From Eutrigla gurnardus (taxonomy: Eukaryota; Chordata; Actinopteri; Perciformes; Triglidae): a stretch of DNA of 64,000 bases. Each line of letters starts with the position of its first letter. Within the stretch, counting starts at the first letter, position 1. The translations under genes and the position numbers were made by a program. A model generated the notes under the pieces. It had not been told where the DNA came from, searched no databases, and was given only the letters and a program-made list of their open reading frames with translations. Shown piece after piece: positions 1 through 12,441 of this stretch. The DNA is taken from assembly GCA_963514095.1 (NCBI GenBank), contig OY741268.1, forward strand, positions 26,053,657 through 26,117,656, read 5' to 3'.

Positions 1-80
1 TGGGATGACAGCGGCAACGACATCATTGTGTTGGCTAAGCAGATGTGCATGATCATGATGGAGATGACAGACTTCACCAG
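1..80 (+). CDS. ctnna1: alpha-catenin, fourth-from-last coding exon (5' end outside window)
   Basis: The first 80 bases translate in frame 1 as WDDSGNDIIVLAKQMCMIMM followed by EMTDFT, then two bases of a split Arg codon, and stop at a GT donor (gtgagt, 81-86). The sequence is the conserved vertebrate alpha-catenin vinculin-homology segment near the start of the F-actin-binding domain. Counting back from a 906-residue human alphaE-catenin puts the first Trp near residue 705. Alpha-catenin links beta-catenin/cadherin complexes to F-actin at adherens junctions. The exon is probably incomplete on the left, because the window begins inside coding sequence with no acceptor visible. The intron phase is 2, and the next exon completes the codon as AGA (Arg). 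Confidence 0.95.
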
Positions 81-1941
81 GTGAGTTTGGACTAACTGCT
101 TGGCTCACACCCAAAGCCATTTTTCTTCCCCAGCAAATAATGGCCCATTTTGTAATTGTAGACATTTTTCCGGTAATGAATGAAATCTGAGTAATTGGGT
201 TGTATTATGGTTGCACATTTAAAATTTGTAGCCTCTGTCACAGGGTTGACACATACGTCATCTTACCAGCCTCATGTTCATTTTCATTTCAATAGTTGTG
301 CAATTCAAGCAAAATACCTAAAGCCCTAATGCATGTTTATGTTAAGCCAAATACAATCACCCAAGCCAACATTTGTTTCCCAACGTTTCCCCATATCTGC
401 ACAATACTATGCAGCCACTTTAACACTACTGTTCATGCATCAATGCTCTTCATTTTCCTTAAGCGGCACTGTAGTTAGGATTTTCTTCTCGATTATTTTT
501 CCTTCCTCCCCCAATCTTAATATGCATAAGCAGTGCATCAAATCTCCCTCTCTCTGGTACACGAATAAAGCCGGGTATGCACTGTAAATCTTACATGGAC
601 TGTCTCACTCAGCACAGCTACTATAAGCTGGCCAAATGCACACTCTTCATCTTGTTTTTTGGGACAACAATATGGGAAAAAATCATTGTTTATCTGAAAT
701 ATTTGGTTACCGTGTTTGCTAAAAACAATTTTGTTTCATATTTCAGTTTTATTGATCTCTGCACATGTGAGATCTCTATAATTTAACCAACGAATGAGAG
801 AGAGGAACCTTAATTTGAATTTATTCAACATCACAGAGACATCCGTGATTGAAATGATGGCGCCAGCACCAAAATATAAACAGAAGACTGGAACAGATTT
901 CTCCCTACCGAATGAATGAATCAATACTCTTACCCTGACAGCATATCGATAATATTCACATTACAAACATAACAGGAAGGATGTGCATTTTGTATATATT
1001 TTTTTAATTGTGAACATACAGTACATTGCTGTCCATGAGGTTGTTTTTCGTCGCTGTGTGTGGTCACATCGACTCTTTCTGATTGAGGTTGGACAGCATT
1101 TCTATCACTGCGTGATCGTCTAGCTCACACAGGGTGAGTGCGTTTTGTGTTTTGGTGTGTGTGTAGGATGTGAAAAGACATTTGGACGAGCTGACAGTAG
1201 TTGTATGACTGTGCCTTTTTAAAATTTCAAGTGACTTACTCAGAGAACATCGGTGCCTAACTCTGAGTCACATCCGTAATGGCGATAAAACGCTGCCTCT
1301 CTATCTTCATCTACTGAATGGGTCTAATATCCCGTCTCCTCGGCCAAAGAAGTACAATACTGGAAAGCTGTGGTGGAGTTTTAAATAGTAATTCAGCAAG
1401 TAATCTGGCTGAGGTCACGAAGAAACCTGCAATTTGTATTTCCTGCTTATTCATCCATAGGAATAAGGAAACAAATAATTGCTGCCTTTTGCATTACATC
1501 CACTGTAGAGACACGCATGTAAATGCAATGCAAATCATCCCGCTTTCATCTCGGAGTGCCATCCATGTTTCTTTATTAGATGCCGTTGGCTGAACGTATA
1601 TATTTTAATGTGCTGTTAATTGCAGTGGCATCTTTGCATCAACATAAAGGCTGCTTTGTTTCTAATGAGGAAAATAGCCCCTTGAAGGTTTTTTAATACT
1701 GCATTTAGTGGAAAACATTTTCTCCACGTGTACCATTACAAGCCTATTAATGATGTATTACTTTTTATGAAGTGAATTTATTCATTTTGTATGAATCCAA
1801 ATGTAGTTTCAAGCTAGAATATCAGGCAAAAGAAAAAGTATTTTTCAGAATACAACATAGATGTGAGACGTCTGTGTGAAACTGTTAAGTACTAAATGCA
1901 AGACTACTCAGAAAGGTATTGAGGTGTTGCTGAACATCAGG

Positions 1942-2016
1942 TGCATGAATGGGTGAATGTCAGTCAACACTGTAAAGCGCTTTGGATAAAAGCGCTATAT
2001 AAATGAGGACCATTTA
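1942..2016 (+). mobile_element. LINE (L2/CR1-like) 3'-tail fragment
   Basis: The stretch holds tgtaaagcgctttggataaa directly followed by agcgctatataaatgagg and ccattta. This is the 3'-terminal motif that ends many teleost LINEs and the SINEs that borrow their tails. No reading frame or target duplication is visible, so it is an old, short fragment inside the ctnna1 intron. The exact family is not certain. Confidence 0.55.
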
Positions 2017-3779
2017 GGTGTCCATTTTGCTAAAATGTAGCTGCTCACCTGTCATCCTGAAAGCCAAAGTCATTCATTGGCCAGTTAGGCTAAAGAGACT
2101 GGTAACATGTGGACTATTCACAGCCGTTTATGTTTGAGCGGTACAAGAAGAGAAATGTTTTCTTTTGGATGCTTGACAAGGCATTTTTATAGGCAGTGGC
2201 TGGATTTTAAACCGTAAAAAAGCCTTTTATCTCCAGCATTTTTCATCTAGGGCTTAATAACAAACCGCCAAACAACCCTAAATCATCTTGAAACAAAACA
2301 GATGTTCTTCATTTGGAATTCCGTTTGCGTAGTTGGATATCATCAGCAGCTGACGTTCTAACTTAAATGTGTATTGGAAATGCACCATGGCTAACTTGTG
2401 CCACTGTCGCGTGTCCCAAGCTTATGTTGATTGTTCACGTGGTTCTCCTGATTTGATGTGTGTGTGTATAATTGGATTTGCATTTTAGAAAGTAAGACGG
2501 CAATTCCAGTGGCAGATGCCAGTTACTTTGCTCTGAGGGAATTTAGAAGCAGGCTTGAAAGCAAACAAATGTGTTTTGAAAGCGTTTTCAATCAAAATTG
2601 ATTAGTCATCTGATCGGCTCCTCGGATCAGCCTTTTATAGAGAAAACCAATCAAAGTATTTAGAATGAATATCAGTGGATACTAATCGTCTTATATTAGT
2701 AAACTGCACCCATAACCTGATCGAAGTGGTGCAATAAACTTCGGCAAGGAATGTGCGTTTTGTTGTTTGCTTAACAATGATCTCTTGGTTACCTCTTAAT
2801 GGGTTTTGGGTCATAAAAAGCCAATTAACCCAAACTGACATCCCTACCTTGGTTGCCAAGTTTTGAATTTGGATAGTGTTAAGCTTTATTGTCTTCGTGA
2901 GGATCAATATGGCCAGATTCGCTGTCCGTAAGTACATTATATTCTCTCAGTAAGTGCCATTAGAAAAATAGTTTATAAAAAAAGCTTTGTGCACATGTTT
3001 GTTAACGTATGGGCTTTGTGAGACTTTGCAGTCTGTATATGCCAGAGTGATTGTCTGACAAACCAAACATGGATGATTGTCGTAATGGAAATATATCTTC
3101 ACATTATACCCGACTCGCACATGCAGCAGTAGCGCATGGAAGGTCAGTCGCTGGCTAATTCAGCCAGGCCCAAATTATTGCCCCCTTAACCTTGGAGCTG
3201 GCACAAAGCCCTGCCAAGGTTAAAGCTGTGCAAGGTAATTGTTCTGGACGTTTCTTCTGACATATCTGCCGAGAGCTATTCCTGCATTGCTTATGGCTGT
3301 TTTGCGTCTCATGAATAAGGCATGTGTGGCTTGGACACATGCAACATATTTGGTAGCCACCTGTCTTGGAGCATTCTGCGCTGTGGAGAACTGGGTCCGA
3401 TGTGGCTTAAACCCATCTGGATGCCTGGCGCTGTTACCAGATCTTAAGTCCCAAGTTTCTTTTCTGTGTACAAATTCACTACAACAATCTTAGAAGGGGG
3501 TCCACTTTCTAGGAGTTCCCTTCCTTATCTTCATGGCCTCTTTGTGTTTTACCCTAACTTTACTTACTTGGCTACCGAGGCAGAGCTAGAGAAGGAATTA
3601 AGCAGCTGGCCCTTTATTTGTCACGGCATAACGAAGGCATATTTTTAGGAAGGAAAACGATGCTTAGGAGAAATCAGTGGTTGCTGTATTTATGCACGGT
3701 GATGTAAGGTTTTTTATTGAGGCAAACTACAGCATAACACTAGCAACACTCTATTAAACACACTCCATGTAGGGTTTCT

Positions 3780-3793
3780 CCCCCCCCCCCCCC
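3780..3793. repeat. C14 mononucleotide run
   Basis: An uninterrupted run of 14 cytosines inside the first ctnna1 intron of the window. Confidence 0.9.
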
Positions 3794-5262
3794 AAGAACC
3801 CATCACAACGCCTCCAGCTCTGTCTCTAGGGGTTGACATGTCCCCAGAGAACATCCAGTCTGTGCTCTGATGCGTGGCCCCTTCCACAAGGACCCTGACT
3901 TGCTTTACAGCAGAGCAGCAGAGGCAGAGCAAGAGAGGGGAAGTGTCGGTGATGGGATGGGGAGGGAAGAGCAAGCGAGAGAACAGAACACAAAATTCCA
4001 TCTGTTCTGAGTTGGATGGCTCATTTTTTAGCCTGGAGAGAGCAGCTTTGAATCCAATTTGTGCCCCGTGCCAACTGTGTCCCAGAGTCCCTCGTGGGGG
4101 CAGAAAACAAACGCAAAGGACTAACGAGCTTTACAGTGGGTCAGGTCAGGGCTGGAATGACCTGTACTTGGGACAGGGTTAATTTGGCTCTGGAAGGGTC
4201 AACGGTGGATTCTTAACTTAAGGACAATAACCAAAGTACTCTCATCCCTCCACTTTCAATTATCTCCTTATTTTTTTCTTTGGCTCTCCTTTGTCCCATT
4301 CTGGGATGGAATGACTATACAAATGACAAGCTGTTGTGGTTTGTAGCTTTTTTAAATTTTTTTTTAGGGCAAACCAACATTTCTCTGCCAACAGACACGA
4401 AACCAGTCGGATTTGAGTCTTATCCTTCTAATAAACCCTTTAAAGCGGCTTGAATAAAAAGGCTAAACAGTACATTGCTTAGCTTCTGTGCCAGTCTGAT
4501 TTTCTAAACTGGGAATGTGCTGACCGCCATCTCCTGTTGGTAATACACTTGACTATGGATACAACCCCACTTTAAAAAATCCAAACCATGCCTTTCAGTT
4601 ATTTCCCAAATTAGTAACCTAAGTCATTGCTTTTTGTTGAGTGGGCATTTCTATTTTAAAAACCTGGGGAAAAGATGGAGTTGACCTTCAAGTTCCTCTG
4701 TATAATTTGTTTCTTATTTATAATATAAGGTAGATTGAATATATAAAAAAAGCATATGCCACTGGTGACCGCTATAATAGGATGGCCTCCTCAATCCTGA
4801 ATATGATAGTGCTGCCAGTTTCTTAAAAGCATACCAACATATTTTATGTTCATGTGCAAAAAAAAAAGGACAGGAATAAAAATTGGTTAACCACCTGATT
4901 TTGTAAGCGGGGTGATTATGCTTGAAAAGAGTGCGATAGCACAGCACCATGGTCCCAGACTTTAAGGACAGCCCTGAGAGTGAAGCCTGCCCCTCTGCAT
5001 TTAATGGTTTTTAAAACGTGCTCAGCTCTGACTGAACAATACAGCGCCAGACTGTTGTTTTATGTTTGTGGAATCGTCTGTGCACCAGCATACACATGCA
5101 TTTGTGACTTTTCGCTGAACTATTCCCACGAGTCATGCTTGTCTATACATACTTGCCTCTGACAAAAAAGAAAACAAACAGCTGCTTCATGACTCAGATA
5201 ATGCTCCTGCATATTGAATTAAATCAGAAATGGTGACTGATCTTTCCACATTGTCTCCCCAG

Positions 5263-5368
5263 AGGGAAAGGGCCACTGAAGAATACGTCTGATGTCATCA
5301 GTGCTGCCAAGAAAATTGCAGAGGCAGGATCACGAATGGACAAGCTGGGCCGCACCATCGCTGACAAT
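5263..5368 (+). CDS. ctnna1: alpha-catenin, third-from-last coding exon
   Basis: The exon is 106 bases and follows a tctccccag acceptor. Its first base completes the Arg codon split from the previous exon. It then reads GKGPLKNTSDVISAAKKIAE and AGSRMDKLGRTIADN in phase and ends at a gtaagt donor in phase 0. This is part of the actin-binding helical bundle. The residues VIS and KLGRTIAD match the alphaE (CTNNA1) version rather than the alphaN (CTNNA2) version as I know them, which supports the ctnna1 call. There are no frameshifts or stops. Confidence 0.95.
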
Positions 5369-7530
5369 GTAAGTTGTTAATGAACCTCCATCCCAAAGGG
5401 TTTTGATGTAGACTACACCTTTTGTGCTAGCGGCCCTAATATATAATTAGAGTTGTGTCACATCGACACTGTCGGGGCACAGTACATTTACAATAAGGGC
5501 AGTAACACATGATGTTGTAAAATCACATGTTTCATGCAGGGGGAACTGCTTGAAAGATGTTGTTAAATGAGAAGCTACAAATGAAGTAATTTAAACCCTG
5601 CTCCAGTATCATATTAACTTCGCTTCCCTGTTTTTTTATGGGTTATTTTTTTTTCAAGTCTCAACGAATTAGGCCTATGTTTAATTGCTGTATTGGAAGA
5701 CAAAGGCACATGCGTCCGTAATCCTTCCAGCACAAGTACCGGTTATGTATCAACAAAGGTTGCATTTCATCTTGTGATGGTCACTAATTTACCTAGGATG
5801 TTACATTTACTATCTGCCATCTCCTGATTAGATAAACAAAGTTGATATCATGTTTATATTTTAACAATTTTAAAAGATTATGCACAACTCTGCTCCCGTG
5901 TTGCTGAGGGAACGGACTTTGCTATGTGCTGTTGTACTCATGCAGAGATTGAAAAATTAAAGCATTCATACTGATTGCATCTTTACACCCCTTCCCTTTT
6001 GTTTTTAAATGTTGCCCATAAGAGTGCTGTGTGTAAGCCAGATTCAAAGATTAGGAAGCACACTTTTATCATGGAATATTCTGTGTCCTTAATACTTTAA
6101 GAGCTGTATACAAAGAAAGTGGCAAACTAACATTCAGCCCATGTTATTGCACGTTTTGCACAAATAGCATTTATTTGTTTCAGGTTTTCCCACTTCTCAT
6201 TTGCACATTTAGGAGCAAATCCAAGTAAAAGGCTTGCACAGCAGAGCCCTTCAGATGTTAACAACTGCTATGATTTGTATTATTCATGAGACACCCCTTA
6301 CCAGTCTTTGCCAATTTCTTTCAGGATCAAACATTCCCTCCCTCTCCCGCGTTCTTCCATCTCCCACTCCCCAATTCCCGATTCCATCATCTCTCCACAT
6401 CTATCCCTTACCCCAGAGACCAAGCTCCTTGACATTGGGAAACACACATTCTATTATCCATGGCTTCATATTTCACTTAAATACTTGCACTGTACACCTC
6501 CTCAGGGAGACACTGTACATGATTTATCCCCCAACTTATTCATTTGGCATCTCTTAGGCAGAGACGTATTGCCTCTATGTCTGCAATGTGTATACATTTT
6601 GTTGTTAAATCATGGACGAGTTTAGTTGTGATCTTTGCAACAAGACATGGTTGTCAGATTGAGGTCTTATCCCGTAAAGACATTGGTTGCTGTGGTTTAG
6701 ATGTAGCAGCTGTGGTTTCCTTCCATTTCTATCCGAGAACACACAGTCGCTCAGAAAGGCACACACTGGCTTTAGATGTTTGCTGTAAGATTTCAATTTC
6801 GATAACACTGGAGGCTTTGTCAGTCTCTTTTGCTCTGGTTTCGTTGACACCCTTACTGATAATGTTGGCAAAACGTTGAAACAGCATTGAGCTTAACTTT
6901 GTCAAGTAATACATTAATTCAGGTTGCATTTTTCAGGGCTAGCTACAGCACATGGATTTTAATGCTATGCATTGGTCATTAACAAATCTGTTTGAATCTG
7001 TTTAGCACAATAAATATTTGTCTCTAAACAGCCCAGGTTTGCCTACACAAGGTAGTGGTTTATAATTGATTCATGGATTATGCAGTTTGATTTAATTTAT
7101 AGTTGGGGTAGTAATTCTGAAGTATATTCCATGTCTAGGGATATTGAGGAAAAACATGTCCTAATAAATAAAATGAGGAAAAATAAATACATAAAATTGT
7201 TTTAAAGATGTATAAAGACGTATTATGTATATAAAGTCCCTCGCAGTCTGACATAATGAGCTGCTGCCCTCCAAGAGCCCTGCACGTCTGATATTTTATT
7301 TAAGGTGACGTCAGATCTTTAATATTAAATGCCCATGTCTATCACAAAGTAAAAGTCTTATCTGTTCTGACCTAATTGCATCTGAATGATCTGAATGGGG
7401 AATAAGCCGTTCTGGAAAGTGACTTTTTAATGCCTCACTGCCGCTTTTGAAGATGCTTATTCACTTTAATGAAAACAGTGTTATCCCCCAAAGAAAACAG
7501 ATGGGCAACTGTGCAGGTGTGTGAGTGTTT

Positions 7531-7555
7531 GTGCGCGCGTGTGTGTGTGTGTGTT
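7531..7555. repeat. (GT)n/(GC)n microsatellite
   Basis: A short alternating purine-pyrimidine tract, gtgcgcgcgtgtgtgtgtgt and on, in the 9.5-kb ctnna1 intron. Confidence 0.9.
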
Positions 7556-8839
7556 TATGCCTACATATGAACACGTCTGTTGACTGGCTCACATCTCCAC
7601 GAGCTCATGTGTGCGGACGTGTTAGAATTGTGTGACGCTTTTCGTCTCCTTTCCTCAAGTATTTGTAGGTAACCCGTTTCCTTATCTTGTCCTCTGTGTA
7701 TTCTATGTTTGTCAGTGTGTACACTATTAGGGGGTTTTGGGGATTGAAGCACTCAAAGTATGAATAAATGAAGAGGGTTGGCTGGTGGAACACAAGTGTT
7801 TGCCAAGAGTGAGGACCCCTCCAGCCTCTGAACCCATCCAGCTGTCCCTCCTTAGCCTTTCTCTCTCAGCAAAGACCAAAACACAAGTACACCAGGCGAC
7901 ACTTGCCCATAAAACATCAGCCAGGGCTCCCAGGGATGGACATTGAGGTGGGGAGGAGAATGATGGAGAGATGGAAGTAGAAGGAAGGAGGGAGTTTATT
8001 TGTGTGGAGAGAGGAACATCCCTCCTGAGACATGAATCCATTAAGAGTGCTTCGCCTTTTAATTAGCAGTATAATTGCCAGGTGGCAGTTTTTTTTTTCT
8101 TTTTTCTTTATTTACGCAGGCAGTTTATATTTCTGTCCATATCTCTAACAAAGCAGGAGATGCCACAGGCACACGAACAGCAAAGGCATGGCATGTTGGG
8201 ATGGTCTTCATACCAAGATGCATACGTACTTACAGAGAGTCAGAGGAGCTGAGGCAATGCTGGGACTGCTCATTAACCTAGGCATATTAATCACTTGTGC
8301 TCTGTGCCTCTGGCCTGGAGGGCCTATGAGGGTTTACTCCACATATAAAACACATCAGCAGATGGTCCCAGACTGATAGCACGGCATCTCACCACTTCCT
8401 TCGCGAGGCTGAGTGTCATGCCGTGTTTTCCTCGCATGTATATTGTTTTCGGCCGAGATGTTTAGGTGGACATGTTCTCGTTTGGTGTTTTTGAAAACAC
8501 TTAAATATGTGTAATAGAGCCTTATTAAAGTTTAAAGAAATGAGTGTAGTGCAGAGATCAGCTGCAGGATTTAGGTCAGTGCCGTACAAAGGTCTGCACT
8601 GCAGTTTATTAAGAATTTATGACCCGCCTCTGCAGGGCACCTTATGAGAATTCATCTGAGCAGGCTGGTAAACAAATAATACTATGTAATTGAGATTTAT
8701 AATGCAAATGTGTTAGCCACTATGTAGCCTATAAATTTCTGCTGCTTGCCTGCTCACCACATAAACACTTGCATGTACACATACCAACACATGCACATAA
8801 AATAAGGCTTGCATATTTAGAGAATGGGCATGTGCTTGC

Positions 8840-8840
<1 letters not shown>

Positions 8841-8876
<36 letters not shown>

Positions 8877-8904
8877 GTGTGTGTATGTATGTGTGTGTGT
8901 GTGT
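8841..8904. repeat. (GT)n microsatellite with GTAT interruptions
   Basis: 64 bases of GT repeats broken by two gtatgtat blocks. The interruptions suggest an older array than the perfect ones further right. Confidence 0.95.
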
Positions 8905-10861
8905 TGTGCAAGCTTTATTCTCATGATGTATACTGACATACATAGTGTACTTTTCCCATTTGCATTCAATCAGTGGAGATTTATGGTGATCCATGGGCTC
9001 TGTTGCCGGTCACAGTCTAATCCCGGCTCTGGCCCTAGACGCTTTACAGCAGACAGGGTTGTAAATTACCGACTGCAGTGGAGAAGCAAAATCGCCAAGA
9101 GAGCCCACAAATTCTCAGCTCAGCAGTTCAAGGGTCAGCCCTCAGCCAACTGCAGTTCAGCCCAACCATGTGAGGCCCACCTTATTTGCTGGTTGAGAAA
9201 ATGTATCACCTCCCAATTGATTGTTTTGAAAGGCATTTAGCCGTTATAATTCAATATTTGAATGCATTGCTTGTGGATCCTGAAGGCACAATAAAAGGAG
9301 TTTGACCTGTAAAGTGCCACATTTAGCAGCCAGGGAGCTCTAAAGGGTTGATCATCATTTGGAGGAACATAGAAAGAACAGCCCAAGGATCGTATTGTGA
9401 TGGTTTTATGACTATGAATTGGCAAGTCAAGGTCAAAAGCACAGAAGGGTCTGGCCAATTCTGAACGTCAAAAATGAATGTATGAATGTTTTAACATCCC
9501 CGATAGTACTTATATACCTATTCTGTAGCAGCCATCTTACGGTAACAGTTTTGCTTACAAGTACTACAGTGAAATGTCTGACTGGCAGGTGCAGCAGGAA
9601 CATTAAGAATTGATGAGGGCCATTTAATTGGTCCCTGTGGTTGCCTCTAAAGTTGGTCTTTTTGGCTTGCGCCCAGCTTGATTTTTCTTCTGTCATACCC
9701 AGAGACTCTCTGTCTGCTTCAGTGTCACATTAACATTCCCGAGTGCCAGCGTGATTGAATCGGCCCCACGCAAATATTGAGCATCTTTATAGCAGACATG
9801 GTGAGGAGAGGAGATCTGGTTATCATCATTCTGTTTGAAATGGATTTTGATTGGTGTTGGTAGACCATGGCAGATTTATATTTAGCCATCAACAGTAACA
9901 TAATCTGCACCAGACTGACAAAATCTAATGTACAGCACATTAACTGGAAAGCTCATTAGACTAGACGGAGTGTGCACAGAAAACACCTGCAAACTCAACT
10001 TCGTCAGATGTCTGCTCTACTCAAGGATTTATCCAGCAGTAAAACTCTTACATTTCAGCATTTCCTGAAATTCCCTTTCCTCAATATCATCTATCTTCAC
10101 TTATACTTGGTCATTTTTTATCATTGTATTCACTGCCATTGTTTTGAAGTTTTGAATTATGTGTAATATATTCAAATGCTTCAGTGTATTCACCTTGAAG
10201 CGTCTGAAGACTACAGCTAGGAATCGATCATTTCCTGTCCCTGCATGGCCACAGCTTCCACTTGAGTGGCCTTAACTAACAGAAAGGTCTCTCCCGTGCT
10301 TTGTTTCATGTATCTCCTTAAAATTTCCCATGGATCTCAGTCATCTTATTTTACCCAATGGCAACACACTGTAACATGTATCTCTGCATACCCTGTGGTA
10401 GTTTGGATGTGTAAAAGCAGATACAGGTTCCCGGTGGCTTCTTGTTTTGAAGGTCCTTTCTAAAGTAAAATTAATTATCCACAACCTTCTACTGCACACA
10501 AATGTCAGGTTTAAAAAAAAACCTCCCCTTGGTAGAAGATTTGTATGTTAGCACAGCGAAGCCATGTGAAAACGGTTAAGATATAGGGTGATTTATAGGA
10601 TTCACGTTTAGTTATGTCGTTTGGGAAATAAAAACCTACTTTTTTTAGCTGTTATGCTGTACTGTTTCTGGCTCTCTTTTAACCAGCCAGGCTAGAGGCT
10701 AAAGCAACAGGCAGAGTCCTTTCTGTGAGAACACTAGGCAAAAACACTCAAAATCCCCTCACTGGGATCTAAGGACAATGGGAAATATCCATTTTCTCTT
10801 CTTCATTTCACGGCAGGACGCAACATCAGAAAATACCTCTATATTCACCGTGCTGTGGGTG

Positions 10862-10877
10862 CCCCCCCCCCCCCCCC
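10862..10877. repeat. C16 mononucleotide run
   Basis: 16 consecutive cytosines in the 9.5-kb ctnna1 intron; assembly length may be unreliable. Confidence 0.9.
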
Positions 10878-12400
10878 AACCCCACCAAAATGCTGGTTTG
10901 TCAGTAAATATTGGAAATTGGCATTTCCTCTGGGTGATGCGTCCTGAAAGGTCAGTGCTGGGCAGCGGCGGGAGCAGCACAGTGGCTCTGCCTCTGTCTA
11001 TAATGGAATTCAGCGGAACTGTATGGCATTTCCAATGATGGGACCTGACCTTCCTGATCATCATTTATATCATGGACATTACCCAACACGTAGCCTAGTG
11101 AAACCCTTTTGCTCAACATCCTGCTCTGTCATTGTTACTGCCTTTTCTTATATTGTAGGCTTTGTGTTGTCAAGGGACAAAGATTCATGCTTTGGTCTCC
11201 TCTGTTGTTCTGAACCTTCTTCAGAGCAACAGCTTGAATGCCAAGCAATACTAAATAGAGTAAGAGCTACCCACACACTGATGAAGTTAAACCTGCATGA
11301 ATATGGAACTTAAGAGATCCAATTAGCACATTTGAATAATGGCCTGCTACCCTTTTGACCCAAGTTTGATGTTTCACTTTTTTTTTTCTGAGAGGGCTTT
11401 TAAAGTCGGCAGTGAAGAAGCGAGGGCAACTCCACAAGAACCATTGACATTTCTACCCGCACTGCTGGCTCCTTTCTGAACGATGGTGACTCACCTTTTC
11501 TATTAGTTTGCCTTGAAAAGACACCCCGAGTCTAGTGATGAAGTCTCTAGTGTCCCCGCTCTCTACTTTGCCATCTCTCAATATGAGCTGACAAAGCAAG
11601 GTTAACTGTGCCAGGCCACGACTGGCCACACAGTATGTGGGGCGAACCACGACGCTATGTCATCATCGGGCCTGAGAAACATTTTTTACGACGGCACTCG
11701 GGGAAGATGGGAAAAAAGAAATTACAATGATGGGCTCTAATGGTTGAAGTTTCTATTAGAAAATAGCATAACTCCGTGGGCACAAGAGTGATGATCTTTT
11801 TGTTTTTCACAGCAGAGAAAATTTTGTTTCGTGAAATGGTAATGAATTGTTTAAATATTGAGGCTGCTGGGTTATGGTGATTGCACAACCTGCAGAGACA
11901 TTTACATATAAGTTGAGCAAATACAGCTACCTCATATGCCCCATTTATTTGCACTATTAATTATTCATACCATTGAGTGTAAAAGCAGAGAGAGAAAAGC
12001 TCTCTTTGTGAGATGTGAGTTACGTTCGGATACATCTGCTTTGTGGAAACGCGCCGTGCAGGTAGCCGGCGAAGTACTTAAACTCCTGAAACGATCGGCT
12101 TGTGAACACCGCCTCGAGTTAATCACAGAGCCGTGCTTCCATTTACATTACCAAAACAATCCAAGGTGTTCTTGTCTCTTCCCTGTGCAACTTCTGCATT
12201 CACATGTCACACTCAGAGAAGCCTTGTCGGGTTTCCTGAGTGCCGAGTGAAGCCAGCAGCTGAGCTGAGTATGAGCACAAGTGATGCTTTCACAGTGCCC
12301 TGCTCTCAGCCGTCTGAATACTTCCCCAAGCCCTCATTAGCATGGCTGCTGCATTCAGCCTCATCCCAGGTCTTTGCTATTGCATGTGTGTCTGTGCACG

Positions 12401-12441
12401 CACACACACACACACACAGACACACACACACACACACACAC
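12401..12441. repeat. (CA)n microsatellite
   Basis: A CA array with one CAGACA interruption, followed by a C/T-rich tract that extends to about 12660. Confidence 0.95.

Larger units (their letters stand above)
81..5262 (+). other. ctnna1: ctnna1 intron (5.2 kb, phase 2)
   Basis: The intron runs from the gtgagt donor to a pyrimidine-rich acceptor (ttgtctccccag). It holds a LINE/SINE-tail fragment at about 1942-2016 and a C14 run at 3780-3793. I saw no coding exon of another gene; the open frames here are short and lack family resemblance. Confidence 0.85.
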